From: Eumeta japonica
Taxonomy: Eukaryota; Arthropoda; Insecta; Lepidoptera; Psychidae
Assembly (NCBI GenBank): GCA_005406025.1
Contig: BGZK01001323.1
Location: forward strand, 107,452 to 171,451
Length of the DNA stretch: 64,000 bases
Reading direction: 5' to 3'
A program made the position numbers and the translations under genes. Shown in pieces: positions 48,640 through 59,639 of the stretch (its first letter is position 1; every line of letters starts with the position of its first letter). Under the pieces are notes generated by a model that did not search any database, was not told where the DNA came from, and saw only the letters and a list, made by a program, of their open reading frames with translations.

Positions 48640-48880
48640 CCGCACCACTATCTTGCAGTAATATATCAATACATAAATATAACTTGTAAACTGGCTATAA
48701 GACAGTTAAAGAATGTAGAGCTCGCTTCTCGTCGTCAAGTAAATGTTTATCTTACCTCTCCCTCTCTTTCGTCTTCTGACTCAAAAGTGTCTGTCGGACA
48801 CTTTTCCCTTGCAGCTTTCACCTACTAAATGTGCGATAAGGAACATTATTCCAAAAAATAATTAAAAACTGTGCAGGTGC
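48640..48880 (+). repeat. Dispersed repeat, copy 2 (shared with 45220-45480)
   Basis: Matches copy 1 in the ordered blocks TGCAGTAATATA, AACTTGTAAACTGGCTATAA, AATGTTTATCTTACC and ATTCCAAAAA. This copy has a clear internal hairpin, AAAGTGTCTG / TCGGACACTTTT, at about 48784-48803. Confidence 0.5.
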
Positions 48881-49686
48881 GATAGCCCGTAATTGTTTCA
48901 TTTTCTGTTCAGTTATGGAACATTGAGAAACGAATCGTTTTTGGAAAAGGTTTATAAATTCTTTTATGTAAGATGTTTAAATTTTTTGGGAATAAACAAC
49001 TGCTAAACTACTATACCGTATGAAATAGAGATGATATGGATCCGTATTTGTAACCGAAACTATCGGATAACCTAAATAAAAAATTATCGGTAATCATAAC
49101 CGAAACCGATATAAAAATTTCGAATAATTTCGGATAGAAACGGAGTTTAAATGATACATGCCATAACAGCTTTTTATTTTTGCTCGACTGAGCCGACACA
49201 CAAGCTACACGTGTCCCCTGCATTGCTTATCATTTGTACTGCTTAGTATTAACTAATTAGTGATTGTGACATTACTTTACAATTTTAAATTTTCGAATAC
49301 TCAGATCAAGTATTGGGTAAATTAACTAAAAAAATTGTTATCTGTACAAAATACGTCCTAAGTTTAGTTTAATTTGGACATTCTAGTTTAATTTCAATAG
49401 GCAAAGTCAAAGATTGTATGGATATTTGATTATTCTAAAACTTCGCATGATAAAAGCTCTTCTTCACCTTAGAGATCACGGAATGAACTTCCAACTACGA
49501 GCTCCAGCAACCATTCATACATTCCATCTAATCTAGCTGAAATACTAAATTTAAGTGACGAGGAAGAGCAAAATATAGATTATGGTGATAAACAATACAA
49601 CCGATTCATTGTTAATTAAAAAGACATTACAAAATAAATACAATAGGGAGAAAAGATTGGCATTAATTGAAGATATACATGTATTG

Positions 49687-49740
49687 TGGAAAATGCATAT
49701 AAAATGCAATAGCTTTAGTACATTTTATATGCATTTTCCA
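49687..49740. repeat. Perfect 20-bp inverted repeat (hairpin)
   Basis: TGGAAAATGCATATAAAATG (49687-49706) is followed after 14 bases by its exact reverse complement (49721-49740). It could form a stable hairpin in DNA or RNA, of miRNA-precursor-like length but AT-rich. Confidence 0.9.
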
Positions 49741-50019
49741 CCATACATATATATGCATACATAATGCGTAAAGCTCTGCCGCTGTGAAGATTGTTATAAG
49801 TGCGTTAAAACAGCATAAAGTAGTAACGCGGGGTAGAAGAAGCAAAAGATTTTTATATTTTTTTATGTAATGAAATAATTTGATTTTTAACAATATACTT
49901 TTTACCTAAAGTCTATTTTCAACATTTGTTACTATGGACATCATCGACGACATTCTAAATAACAATTAAAAGGAAACTGAAATCTGGACATACTACACTC
50001 TAAATATATATTCATACAT

Positions 50020-50022
<3 letters not shown>

Positions 50023-50098
<76 letters not shown>

Positions 50099-50099
50099 G
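50023..50099. repeat. (CA)n(TA)n compound microsatellite
   Basis: About 27 CA units followed by about 11 TA units, uninterrupted. Confidence 0.97.
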
Positions 50100-50194
50100 A
50101 ATTTTACATAGTCATTGGTAGCCATTTCTGAACAAAACAGCTTAGAACATCTACGTAGAAATGTCTTACTAACAGCCTTAGAACATCTGACGCA

Positions 50195-50285
50195 TAAGTA
50201 TGGCGCCGCGCAGCCGGCTACCCGATCGCGCTCGCAGTCTGTTTCAGCATTTATTAGGGATATGTCTATATTATTTATAAGTATA
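50195..50285 (+). repeat. Dispersed repeat, copy B (shared with 36385-36495)
   Basis: GC-rich head (GGCGCCGCGCAGCCGGCTAC) followed by CAGCATTTATTAGGGATATG then TCTATATTATT, matching the tail of the copy at 36385-36495. Confidence 0.5.
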
Positions 50286-51079
50286 TACTTACTATGATAT
50301 ATTTTTATTCGTTACTTTGGCAAAATTATTCTAAAAAAGAAGAAGAATGTGAATATTTGGGAAAAAATCCACCTGTATATAAAATAGATTTTTGTTCATA
50401 CATATCTCTCTAATTAAACAATTAAGTACTCGGTAAATATGGATATTCTGAAATTCCGATTAGATATTTAGAGGACAAATGTACGAAATACATAACTAGT
50501 TCAACTTTCTATTAGATAATTTATTTATGAGACAGTTTTGTTTAATTAGATATTCATTATATTTAAATTTGAAAATAGCTAGATATCCTCAAGTTTCTTG
50601 CTTTTTTTTCTCGAAATAGAACTGCTTTCGATTAGATTAGGTCCCGAATTATAGTCATAAACTAGAATTAAACAAAATAATTAGTCAATGGCGAAAGAAG
50701 TGCGATTAACAATATTGAATGGTTATCTTTAGGTCGAGAAAATAGATATTCCATGTCGTCATTATTAAATTCTTAACAATACGTACTGCTTTATTATCAG
50801 ATCTAGTGGGTAGTCATCAAAATTTGAAAAACTGTGAATAGCTGATAAAATTACTAAAACCACAGATTCAGTACAACGCAAGGAACTCTGCCGCTCTGAA
50901 TTGCCTACGAATGATGTAATTTGCAGGCTGAGCGCTCCCGACTCTTCTTTTCTCACGCTTTTCTATGTTGCGCTATTGTGACTAACCTTGCAGCGATAAA
51001 ATTTCGTGCGTTGTACTTTCATTACCTTGTAATAGGGTCACTGTTATTGATGTATTGCCCGTGATTAATATAGTTATGA

Positions 51080-51367
51080 ATATTTCCGTGGGGTAAACCA
51101 AAGCCCACGCTGCCACCGAGGGCCGCTCCGGGACCGTCCGGAGAAACTATCCGCCGCGAGCCCCCCGTGTCGCTCCCCGCTTCCGCGACCGCGGGCACCT
51201 CATCGTTTGGAGACGACATCCAAACGGTGATGTCCATCCTTCGCGCCGTCAAGAGCTCAGAGATTTCGGAATTCGCCCGAGATTTCCGAGCGTGCAGTAA
51301 CGTCGAAGAGAAACTCATGGTTCTCGTCAGATACCATCACCTGATGGTTAAATTAGAGTCCATATAA
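51080..51367 (+). pseudogene. ORF1 (gag-like) C-terminal fragment of the LINE
   Basis: One open frame runs from about 51080 to the stop at 51365-51367. It begins PWGKPKPTLPPRAAPGPSGE (proline-rich) and ends with a helical region (DDIQTVMSILRAVKSSEISE, FARDFRACSN, LMVLVRYHHLMVKLESI). This is like the tail of insect jockey-clade ORF1 proteins, in which a helical end follows the zinc knuckles. The zinc-knuckle part is missing because of 5' truncation. Its stop codon abuts the ORF2 start as TAAATG. Confidence 0.7.
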
Positions 51368-54159
51368 ATGTCTGCACCCGGGTGTAGCAGCTTTCCTCCC
51401 TCAGTTGGGCGCCTCAAACCAAAAAATATTAGATTTTTATCATTCAACGCTTGCAGTCTAACTTCAAACGTTTTAGAGTTAAAAAAATGTATGTCGGAGA
51501 ACAGCATCGATATCGCTCTCGTACAAGAAACATATTTTAAACCGAATAGGCCTAAAGCCTGCAGCATCGCAGGCTATGTCCAACTACGAACGGACAGGAC
51601 ATAGTAGTAAAGGGGGTAATGCTCTGTACTACAGACGTTCCCTACATTGCGGCCCTATTAATATTCCTCCACTTACAAATATGGAAGCCACGGGTTGTAG
51701 ACTCGCTATGACGGGCCATAGTACACTCGTCATAGTCTCGGTCTATCTCCCGTCTCCAAAACGGTTGCTCCGGCGCGACCTAAGAGCCCTCTTTGCCTTA
51801 GGGATGCCGTCATCCTCTTCGGTGATTTCAATTGTAAAACATAAGATGGGGCTGCCCATCTAACAATTATAACGGAATTAAACTCGACGAACTCGAGGAC
51901 AGACTAGACTTCGGAATCATCGCGCCCTCTACGTCGACATGTTTTCCCCATGTCGTCACACATAGACCCTCGACGATAGATATCGCACTCACTAAAGGAG
52001 TTGCACTTAATTTCAATAGTATTGAGACAATACACGGTCTCACGTCTGACCACCGGCCGGTTATATTAAAATGGGACCTCCCGACGGCGGGAGGCCTATT
52101 CCCATCCGCAAAATTACTAATTGGAAAGAGTGTCGACCGCGCTTGAGAAAATCGACACTCCAAACCTCAACAGCATTCCCAATGACATCGCGTCTACAGA
52201 CGAGATTGACTTTGCCATAGGTGCTCTTACCAACCACGTCAGAACAGTGGTCGAGGAGAGCGAGCGGGAGGTTCCGGCATCCTCGGATCGCCGGAAGTTT
52301 CCGCCGATATTCTCGAATTGATAAGAGCAAAAACGCAGCTTGCGCCGCGCGAGCATATCCCACTCGAGTACAGATCCAGAGCGCGAGCTCTCCAACGCGA
52401 AGTGAAAGCTCGCGTTCGGGAATTCGAAATGAGAGTTGGAGCGACCTCATGGAGGAAATCAAACCATCCCACAAAGCGTTTTGGGCAGTTACCAAAGCGC
52501 TCAAAACCGAGGATATACCCTATACCCCCACTCAAAAACCTGATAATTCAGTGGCCATAGACGACGCGGAGAGCAGAGTGCCTTGCAGACTCTATAGAGA
52601 CTCAATGCTCTCACGCTTCCTCCGCACGACGCTCATATCAGTCGCATCGAGGAAGAGGTTCTCCAAAACCTCCCTCGAACCTAAAGACGATCTGGCTCCC
52701 GTCTCACTCAGCGAAGTCCAAACGCTAGTGAAATCACTTAATACCAGAAAGGCACCGGGCCTCGATGGTATTAGTAATAAAGCAATCAAATGCTTTTCTA
52801 TACCGTTGTTAAGCTTACTGGTCGCGATTTTAACGCGTGCATAAAATTGCTATTTTCCTCCTGCCTGGAAGGCGGAGGTTATAGGCATCCACAAGCCAGG
52901 GAAACCACGCGACCTCCCCCAGCTACAGACCGATCAGCCTCCTGAGCGGTCTGGGCAATTTCGAGAAAATTCTAAAACTCGCCTTAGCGATCACCTCCTA
53001 GGGAAAGGCCTTATCATAGATGAACAGTTCGGCTTTCGCCCAGCCATTCTTGTCCACAGCAAGTCCTCCGCTTAGTAGAGTATGTCTCGGAGGGCTTTGA
53101 AACCGAACGTAGCACCGTAGCTGTCTTCTTTGATGTAGCCAAGGCCTTCGATAAGGTATGGCACGCAGGTCTGATTATAAGTCATATTCTCTCCAAGTAC
53201 CAGATCGCCTCATAATCACTATTCAAAATTATTTAGTAAACAGACATTTCACATTTAGGCATGAGCGCACTCACTCGACAAGACGTCTTATCAGAGCAGG
53301 AGTTCCTCAAGGCTCCACCCTCTCTCCTCTGCTGTACTCCGCGTACACAAACGATGTACCACGACCGTCGTCGTCTGGCGTCCAACTCGCGTTATTCGCG
53401 GACGATACCGCGCTCTTTTACGGAAGTAGGAATAGGAGCACGATTCACCCTCCTCCCCTCCAGAGGGCCATTGACGAGCTAGGTCAATGGTTCCGGAAGT
53501 GGAGGATAGAAGTAAACCCGACAAATCAGCAGCCATACAATTCAAGTATGGTAAGATTAGAGTCGACTCATTGTCGACAAAACACTCCCAATCTTAAAAT
53601 GTTGGATGCGAACATTCCGTGGCAACGGAACTACAAATACTTAGGAGTCACGCTCGATAAAAATCTACACTTCCGAGATCATATCGAGCGTGTTAGAAAT
53701 ACTACACTTTTCTACAAAGCAAGGCTCGGGGCCGTGCTCGGTAGAAAAGTAAACTATCTAGACGTAATAAACGTACCATATACAAAATGTGCATTAGGAC
53801 GGTGATGACATACGCGTCTCCCGTCTTCGCTCACGCCGCTCCGAAAGCACTACATAGACTACAGGTAATACAGAATAAATTCTGTAGAGCCGCAACGGAT
53901 GCACATTGGTGTGTTCGTAATTCAATTCTCATAGGGACTTAGAACTCCCACTATTTCCAAATATATGAAGGACGCATCGAAGCGATTCTTCGACATCGCG
54001 GGATCACATCCCAATGCGCTTCTTCGCGCGGCGGTTGACTATCAACCGCCGCATCCCACCCACCTTATCCGTAGGCCACGAAACGTACTTACCGATCTAC
54101 CTGACGCTCTTACAGCGGCAGTTGAAAGCCTTAATGACGTCAACGACACGCATGACTGA
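51368..54159 (+). pseudogene. ORF2 endonuclease-reverse transcriptase, frameshifted
   Basis: Starts at the ATG of TAAATG. The endonuclease opens with KNIRFLSFNACSLTSNVLEL and the conserved DIALVQETYFK, breaks frame near 51600, and continues GNALYYRRSLHCGP and STLVIVSVYLPSPK. A later frame has the SDHRPV-like SDHRPVILKWDL (about 52045). The RT has SLNTRKAPGLDGISNKAIKC (about 52740-52795), VFFDVAKAFDKVWH (about 53128) and, in an intact 215-codon piece at 53158-53805, RLIRAGVPQGSTLSPLLYSA, the catalytic LALFADDTALFY (FADD at 53395-53406) and YKYLGVTLDKNLHFRDHI. Domain order EN-RT fits the jockey clade. At least five frame changes inactivate it. Confidence 0.9.
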
Positions 54160-56154
54160 CTTAGAGTAGGCCTATCCGTTAGTCAGGTCATCGACCTAAG
54201 CTCCCTTACTCCACCCGGCCGCCGCTAACCGCCTCCGGCCGGCGGGAGGAAGGGAACCGACCCGTGACGGTTTCCTGCGACATCCTATGCCGAGACGACT
54301 TCCTCCAGGCGTCGTCCATAGCGCATGTCACGCGCCGTCGGCACTCGCATGTGCCGTCCGGCCGCACTCGGTGAAGCTATCAAAGTCGTCTGACTTGTCA
54401 TCCGACTCGTCTCGACCGACTAAATGGCATAGCCGACCCAATTACTTCACTTTCAAGAGGAATTTTTTAGTGGGTTTCAGTCCCACACTACCCACGCGTA
54501 CGGGCGCGAGGGTGTGCAGGATAGACATTTTTTACCTCCTCCTCGTCGCAAGAGGGAAACAAAAAAAAAAAAAAAATATTTATGCTATGCATCGATAAGA
54601 TTTTAAGAGCTAAAACATATGACGTAAAATTAAACACATAAGTAACAGCGAATAAAATAAAATAAAACCCAAATCAATGTCTAATTATAACTGGAATATG
54701 ATACCACGTACTTTTTATGGAAAAGTTGATAAACAGAAAACTTTTGCTCCGAAAATATATTTTTAAGTCTTTCAAAACTCGGACTAAGATTTCCAGAGCA
54801 TTTTTTTTTGTGATTAAGTATTAGTTTGTGAAATCAGTTTTCGGAGTATTCGTCTCCATAGGAAATACACTGCGTATCCTCCTTTTCCCTTAGTATCATT
54901 CCCTAACAAAACAAAATTTTATCGTTCACCCAAATAACTAATGACCGTACCGAACATTGCTCAAAGGGAAAAACAATAACTGTATAGAGGGACAACATTT
55001 CTTTGCTGTTGGAAAACTGTTGTATAACTCTATATAAGTCATGGTTAGTTTACTAACTACAAATAAATTTATAATTGCAAAAAAAAAAAACTATTTTTTT
55101 CTAATGGTAACTACAAATATAGTTTTTGAATTTTTCTATAGTCTAGCTCTAAGGCATTATTTCTTGCCAAATATCATTCATCTAGATCAACGGGAAGGAT
55201 ATCCTATATGTTTTGATTCCCTTGAGAGTATCAAAACATGTGGTATAAACAGCCGTATCTTTTGATTGTTTTGATTTAGAAGATTGATTTTTTTTTTGCT
55301 CCAATGGACTGCAAACCTAAGTATTTGACATTAATTTCAGCATACCTCGACGCGTTCCTGATAAAAGTTTTAACAGACAACATAGTGATCCTATAAGGCT
55401 GGCCGTACACGGGCAACAGGCGACAGCCACGTGAAGCCAAAAGAGACTACAAACGTAGCTGACGCGCGTAACAGCCATTTGCGGTCGGTGACGGACACGG
55501 CTACTCTTTTTAATCCATGTTGACACCAACGGCTTGATTGCGCTGCTGCTGATACAATTTTAACACACGTACAAAAATGTAACCATTATTTTGTTTAGTC
55601 GTCGATTCTGGTCATAAGCGAGCGTGTCTTGACGAAAATTTATTAGAGCAAAATTACATTTTTGTATAAACGAAGTTTTACTTTAATCTAAAAAATTATA
55701 CCTGGAATTCCACAGCGACTCGTCAAAATATTTACGCGACTCATTTGAACTCATACGGTACATTAGCATTACGTTAAAGGTAACTTTTAGGGTCCCAATA
55801 TCTTTGTCATAATTACGTCTGGCTCCAGTTCTAATAAATCTCAATAGACTGTGGTATGCTTCTTACCCTTTTATTCGCATTCCGGCCTTTTCGCCTCCGA
55901 ATTACCTGATGGCTAATTTCTAGATTGCCCCAAAACTACATCCTATAGATTTGTAGCGAGTGGCGACCACCGACGGCAAATCCATACAAAATGCATGAAA
56001 CTACAAGAAATAGGTATGTGGGCGCGTTTTGTAGCCAGGTTAAGGTTCGTTTTTTTCGAGGTACAAAACCCTATCTATAAAAAATGAAACTGAAGATGCA
56101 GTTGTTTTACTAAAACTTCAGTTCAGACAACCCATTTTCATTTCATTTTATAGG

Positions 56155-57330
56155 ATAATAGCTTTTGCTCGCGGCTCCGCCCGCGTAAGCATAAAATGTA
56201 TTCTTTCATATTATTCATATGGAATTTTTTTTTATCAAGCCAATTTACACACATTGATGACATAACTACAGTCCCTAAATATTCGTAGCTATTGCATTTA
56301 CATGGCGGACGTTTTTTAAAGCAATATAAAGCGACAGCTTAAAAATTGTTGGAAGATAACGTAATCCATACCTACTGATTTTTTGTACATTTCAGTTTAC
56401 ACATAACATCACTATTAATTAAAATGAAAATAGGTCCAGCTATTCTCCAGTTAGAAGTGTTCGAATAATTATATTGTGTAATGTATGTAAATTGGAACAA
56501 GTATTTTTTATGATGATTTCACTAATATGTATTTAAACGCTATAGTTTGCAAGGATAAATAGGTACAGGAAGTATATGATGATTGATAGTAGTGCAAAAG
56601 TTATAGGTGGCTATTGCAATATACACCAATAAACTATGTTAAACAATTTATTTTGGTTTGTATAAACATGCAGATTTTGCGATTTAGAAACGCGTGAGCA
56701 GGCCACGTAGAGCTGGCCGTAGTCAAAACATTGCGTGCTCAAATGTATGCCTATCTTTATGGTCCGACTCTGCCGCCGGACCGCAACGTAATATCGCGCA
56801 CTCGCTTGTCTATCGTCATTAATTATTCAAATATTTGTTCAAATGATGTAGTGTAAAATACAGTTTATCCACTTTAAACACCAGATGCGATAAAAGTATT
56901 TATTTTGATATAAGGACCAATTTATTATTTACCAAATGTACATTAGAAATAAATTATCAATTATTATTGTATTTATGGTTCACTATTTTGGTGATAATGA
57001 CTTACACATAAAAGATAGATATACGCTGTCGCGGGCTTTTTTGTAGGACTATTTAAGATAAATATTTTCATAATACATTATATATGTGCAATTCCAAAGG
57101 TTTTTGCGGCGCACGCCAGAATAGCTCGCAGATGGGATTTTTTCCTACTTACTTGATTCTTATCATTATATTTTGTATAACTCACACTATATAAATTATA
57201 GTCTATGTTAATCTGCTGTGTAAGCTAAATATTATTGTAGTGTCATTGAAATCCATTCAGCAGTTTTTGCGTGAAAGAGCAACAAACATCCATACTTACA
57301 AACTTTCGCATTCATAATATTAGTATAGAT
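56155..57330 (+). repeat. Retroposon-like dispersed repeat
   Basis: Begins near GCTTTTGCTCGCGGCTCCGC then CCGCGTAAGC and ends GTGAAAGAGCAACAAACATC then TTCGCATTCATAATATTAGT. Both signatures, as a pair, are very common at the ends of lepidopteran non-LTR retroposon copies (from my recollection of such genomes, not a search). The interior is AT-rich with no intact ORF. A 5-prime patch near 56695-56815 is GC-richer. Borders are approximate. Confidence 0.55.
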
Positions 57331-58059
57331 GCCTTATTTTTTAAGATTTACATGATAAAGTTTTCATGTTCTCAAAGTTCTCAATTATTAAATTGTGTAG
57401 TAAATGTATTGTAGCAAACCTAGAATTTAAAAAAATATCTGTCTAAAATAAAATTAAAACAACGACTTTTTCAAATATTTATTAAGTAAATTAAAACTAA
57501 AAAAAGCAGTCAGTCACGGTACTTCATTTCTTCTTGTTTCAAACTTCACTCTTGCAGATGATTATTTCAAAGAGAAAGTAATCTTTACACAATTTACATT
57601 TGTTCCTTAAAATAATTAAAATGGGCTTACCCTTTGAAATAATATAAAGTACATATGTCAAATTTGACTCATAAGTTTGTTGTAGGTTTATCATAACGAT
57701 TGTGTAGTAATAGCTTATTTGCCGTTGGTGCATTACCAAAGATAATTTTAGAAATCTGCAAACACAGCAATCAGCACAGGAAACTGCCACAGCAAACAGG
57801 CCAGCGAGCTGCACCGGCCTGCCAAACAAAATGTCTGTTAGATTTTGCCCAAATACAATCCCGATCTATTTATTTTTTATTTTACTACATTTCAACCTGA
57901 ATATGAATATTAGGTGAAATTAATACCACCTGAACTATGGCTAATTTATTTTTGAGTAGTGTATGGGTACAGGCAAGTACCGCTGGCGGGTTTGTCAAGT
58001 AAATATAAAATGTTACTCATAACTTTGTGACAGCAACAACAGCAATTCAGCAGTTGCCA

Positions 58060-58200
58060 GCAAACAGCAACCCCCCACCCGCCCCCACTCGCACAAACGG
58101 CTTCGCGCAGCGACCGCGCGCCCTCGCGCCTTCGCCGCCTGAGCAACCAACACATGCGTTAATGCAGCCACGGGCTATGCACCACTCGCAGGATACGACT
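58060..58200. other. GC-rich patch of unknown nature
   Basis: An abrupt GC-rich block (CCCCCCACCCGCCCCCACTC and CGACCGCGCGCCCTCGCGCC). The minus strand has an acceptor-like TTGCTCAG just before it and an Arg-rich reading (LLRRRRREGARSLREA), but no family is evident. It could be an exon or untranslated region of the SRSF2 transcription unit, a CpG-type element or a repeat. Confidence 0.3.
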
Positions 58201-58942
58201 TGCCCTATTACAATATTAATTCTATCTCTTTGGCCAACAAATCTTAGTAGTTATCTACATTTATTATATGTATAACTGTGTGAAAAATTATTTCATTTGT
58301 TGGAATAAAAAAAACAAATATCAAAAAATGGGATATTTTTGACATAAATCTATTGAAAATTATTCTGCACAAATAATTTAAAAACAGCCTATCTTCCTAT
58401 TACTTTGCTGAAATTTGTGAAAACAAAATTAATTGTAACACAAAATTATATAGTATACAATTAGCTTAATTTTTGTAGTAAATAGAATATTACAATTTTT
58501 TTCCTTTTAACTGTTACAAATTTTGATATGTGCATACAATAATAATATAATGTTAAACAATAAATTATCATCTGTTCTCATGGGAATAACAATATTGTGC
58601 TAAAAACATGATATCTGTTGACTTGAAAACTCGTGTACTTTTACACCCATAAAGCAGCACTCTTTGAGTCATTTATAGAAACCAATTTGCACATACACAC
58701 CAGTGCTCTAGATTTATTGACCAAAAACAACAAAAAGTATGCTCCACATTGTAATTTTACCTCCAACATGGGGCATAGTCAAAAGACTTACATCATTCAG
58801 AATGTTACAATAAACTTATCTGACTGACTGATAACTATAGCTTCTAAATCTATCAATATTTAAAAGATTAATTCTAAATAAGATTAGAAGGTAATCAATT
58901 CACACACATCATAACAGAGGGATTAATGAAAAAGTATTTTAT

Positions 58943-59535
58943 TTAACAATCAAGTGTTACCATACTAGTGTGGGGGTGTCCAAGTAATTGCCAGATTAAA
59001 CTCTCATATGGATTTTGAGCTGTTAATTCTTCTGTCATATTAGTTGGTGGTAAAGTACAACATACCTGGAATAATATTTGAGCGCTCGGCCGCGCTTAAC
59101 GCAGTATCAAGATTACAAGTTCACAGTTTATTCAGTTAAACACAAGGATATCACTTACAAAATAAAACTTACATATCCTCAATTTCAGAGCTATTGATAT
59201 ACAACTAAAATGTCCTTAAAATGATTACTTGTTTTTTTGTGAAAATATAAATCTGAACCACAAAACTGACCACAAACCTTCTAGTAACAATTGAATAAAA
59301 TTGGACATTTGAAAATTATAGGAACATCTATTTTACATACGGTACATGAACTTACATAATTAGTTTTAGGTATTACAACAGTAATATTTCATCTAGCTAT
59401 GTCAAGAGTGGTTCATGGTCAAATGAGGTGAGTCAATACTGGTATGTAGTGTGTAGTGTATACCTTCACTGAAGGCTGCTCGAGCTCAGATGCCCGTACA
59501 GCACTTCGAGCGGGAATGACTGCACACTCCTTTAC
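58943..59535 (-). CDS. Two unassigned terminal exons downstream of SRSF2
   Basis: Exon 59535-59464 (72 nt, flanked by TGTAACAG-type acceptor sequence TTACAG and donor GTATAC) reads VKECAVIPARSAVRASELEQ then PSVK. It splices in frame to exon 59065-58943 (acceptor ATTCCAG), reading VCCTLPPTNMTEELTAQNPY, ESLIWQLLGHPHTSMVTLDC and a stop at 58945-58943. The poly(A) signal AATAAA begins almost at the stop (minus strand 58942-58937). So this is a convincing gene 3' end. It could be an alternative C-terminus or 3' untranslated exons of the SRSF2 gene, which lies 105 bases upstream on the same strand, or a separate gene. I do not recognise the protein. Confidence 0.55.
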
Positions 59536-59639
59536 CTGTAACAATCCATAAATCACAGGAAATATTAATAAATGTTATAATACAATTAATAAAATGAAAA
59601 GGAATATAGTAATGTTTTTATTAATTAGTAATTCATTAC

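Larger units (their letters stand above)
48275..51079. other. Intergenic region between RRP9 and the LINE
   Basis: Holds a 52-bp tandem duplication, a dispersed repeat, a perfect hairpin, a CA/TA microsatellite and a second repeat copy, listed separately. No supportable gene; segments 48880-49680 and 50300-51079 are AT-rich and featureless to me. Confidence 0.5.
51080..54576 (+). mobile_element. Jockey-like non-LTR retrotransposon, 5'-truncated
   Basis: A GC-rich island of about 3.5 kb in AT-rich DNA, with the end of ORF1, then ORF2 (endonuclease plus reverse transcriptase), a GC-rich 3' untranslated part (about 54160-54555) and an A-tract at 54559-54576. It begins within ORF1, as expected after incomplete reverse transcription. 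A possible short flanking duplication (AATATTT at about 51079 and after the A-tract) is too weak to rely on. ORF2 has several frameshifts, so the copy is dead, although divergence looks moderate. Confidence 0.92.
54577..58942. other. Intergenic region between the LINE and the SRSF2 locus
   Basis: Contains a retroposon-like repeat (56155-57330) and a GC-rich patch (58060-58200). A third GC-rich patch near 55395-55550 (GGCCGTACACGGGCAACAGG) may be an inserted repeat. No supportable gene. The poly(A) signal for the exons at 58943 onward lies at its right edge. Confidence 0.45.

Noticed and set aside
50023..50099. Regular short repeats considered as a CRISPR-like array
   Set aside because: They are a plain dinucleotide microsatellite without spacers, in a eukaryotic genome.
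52061..52535. Long minus-strand ORFs across the LINE
   Set aside because: They are antisense shadows of the GC-rich ORF2 coding region and have no homology of their own.
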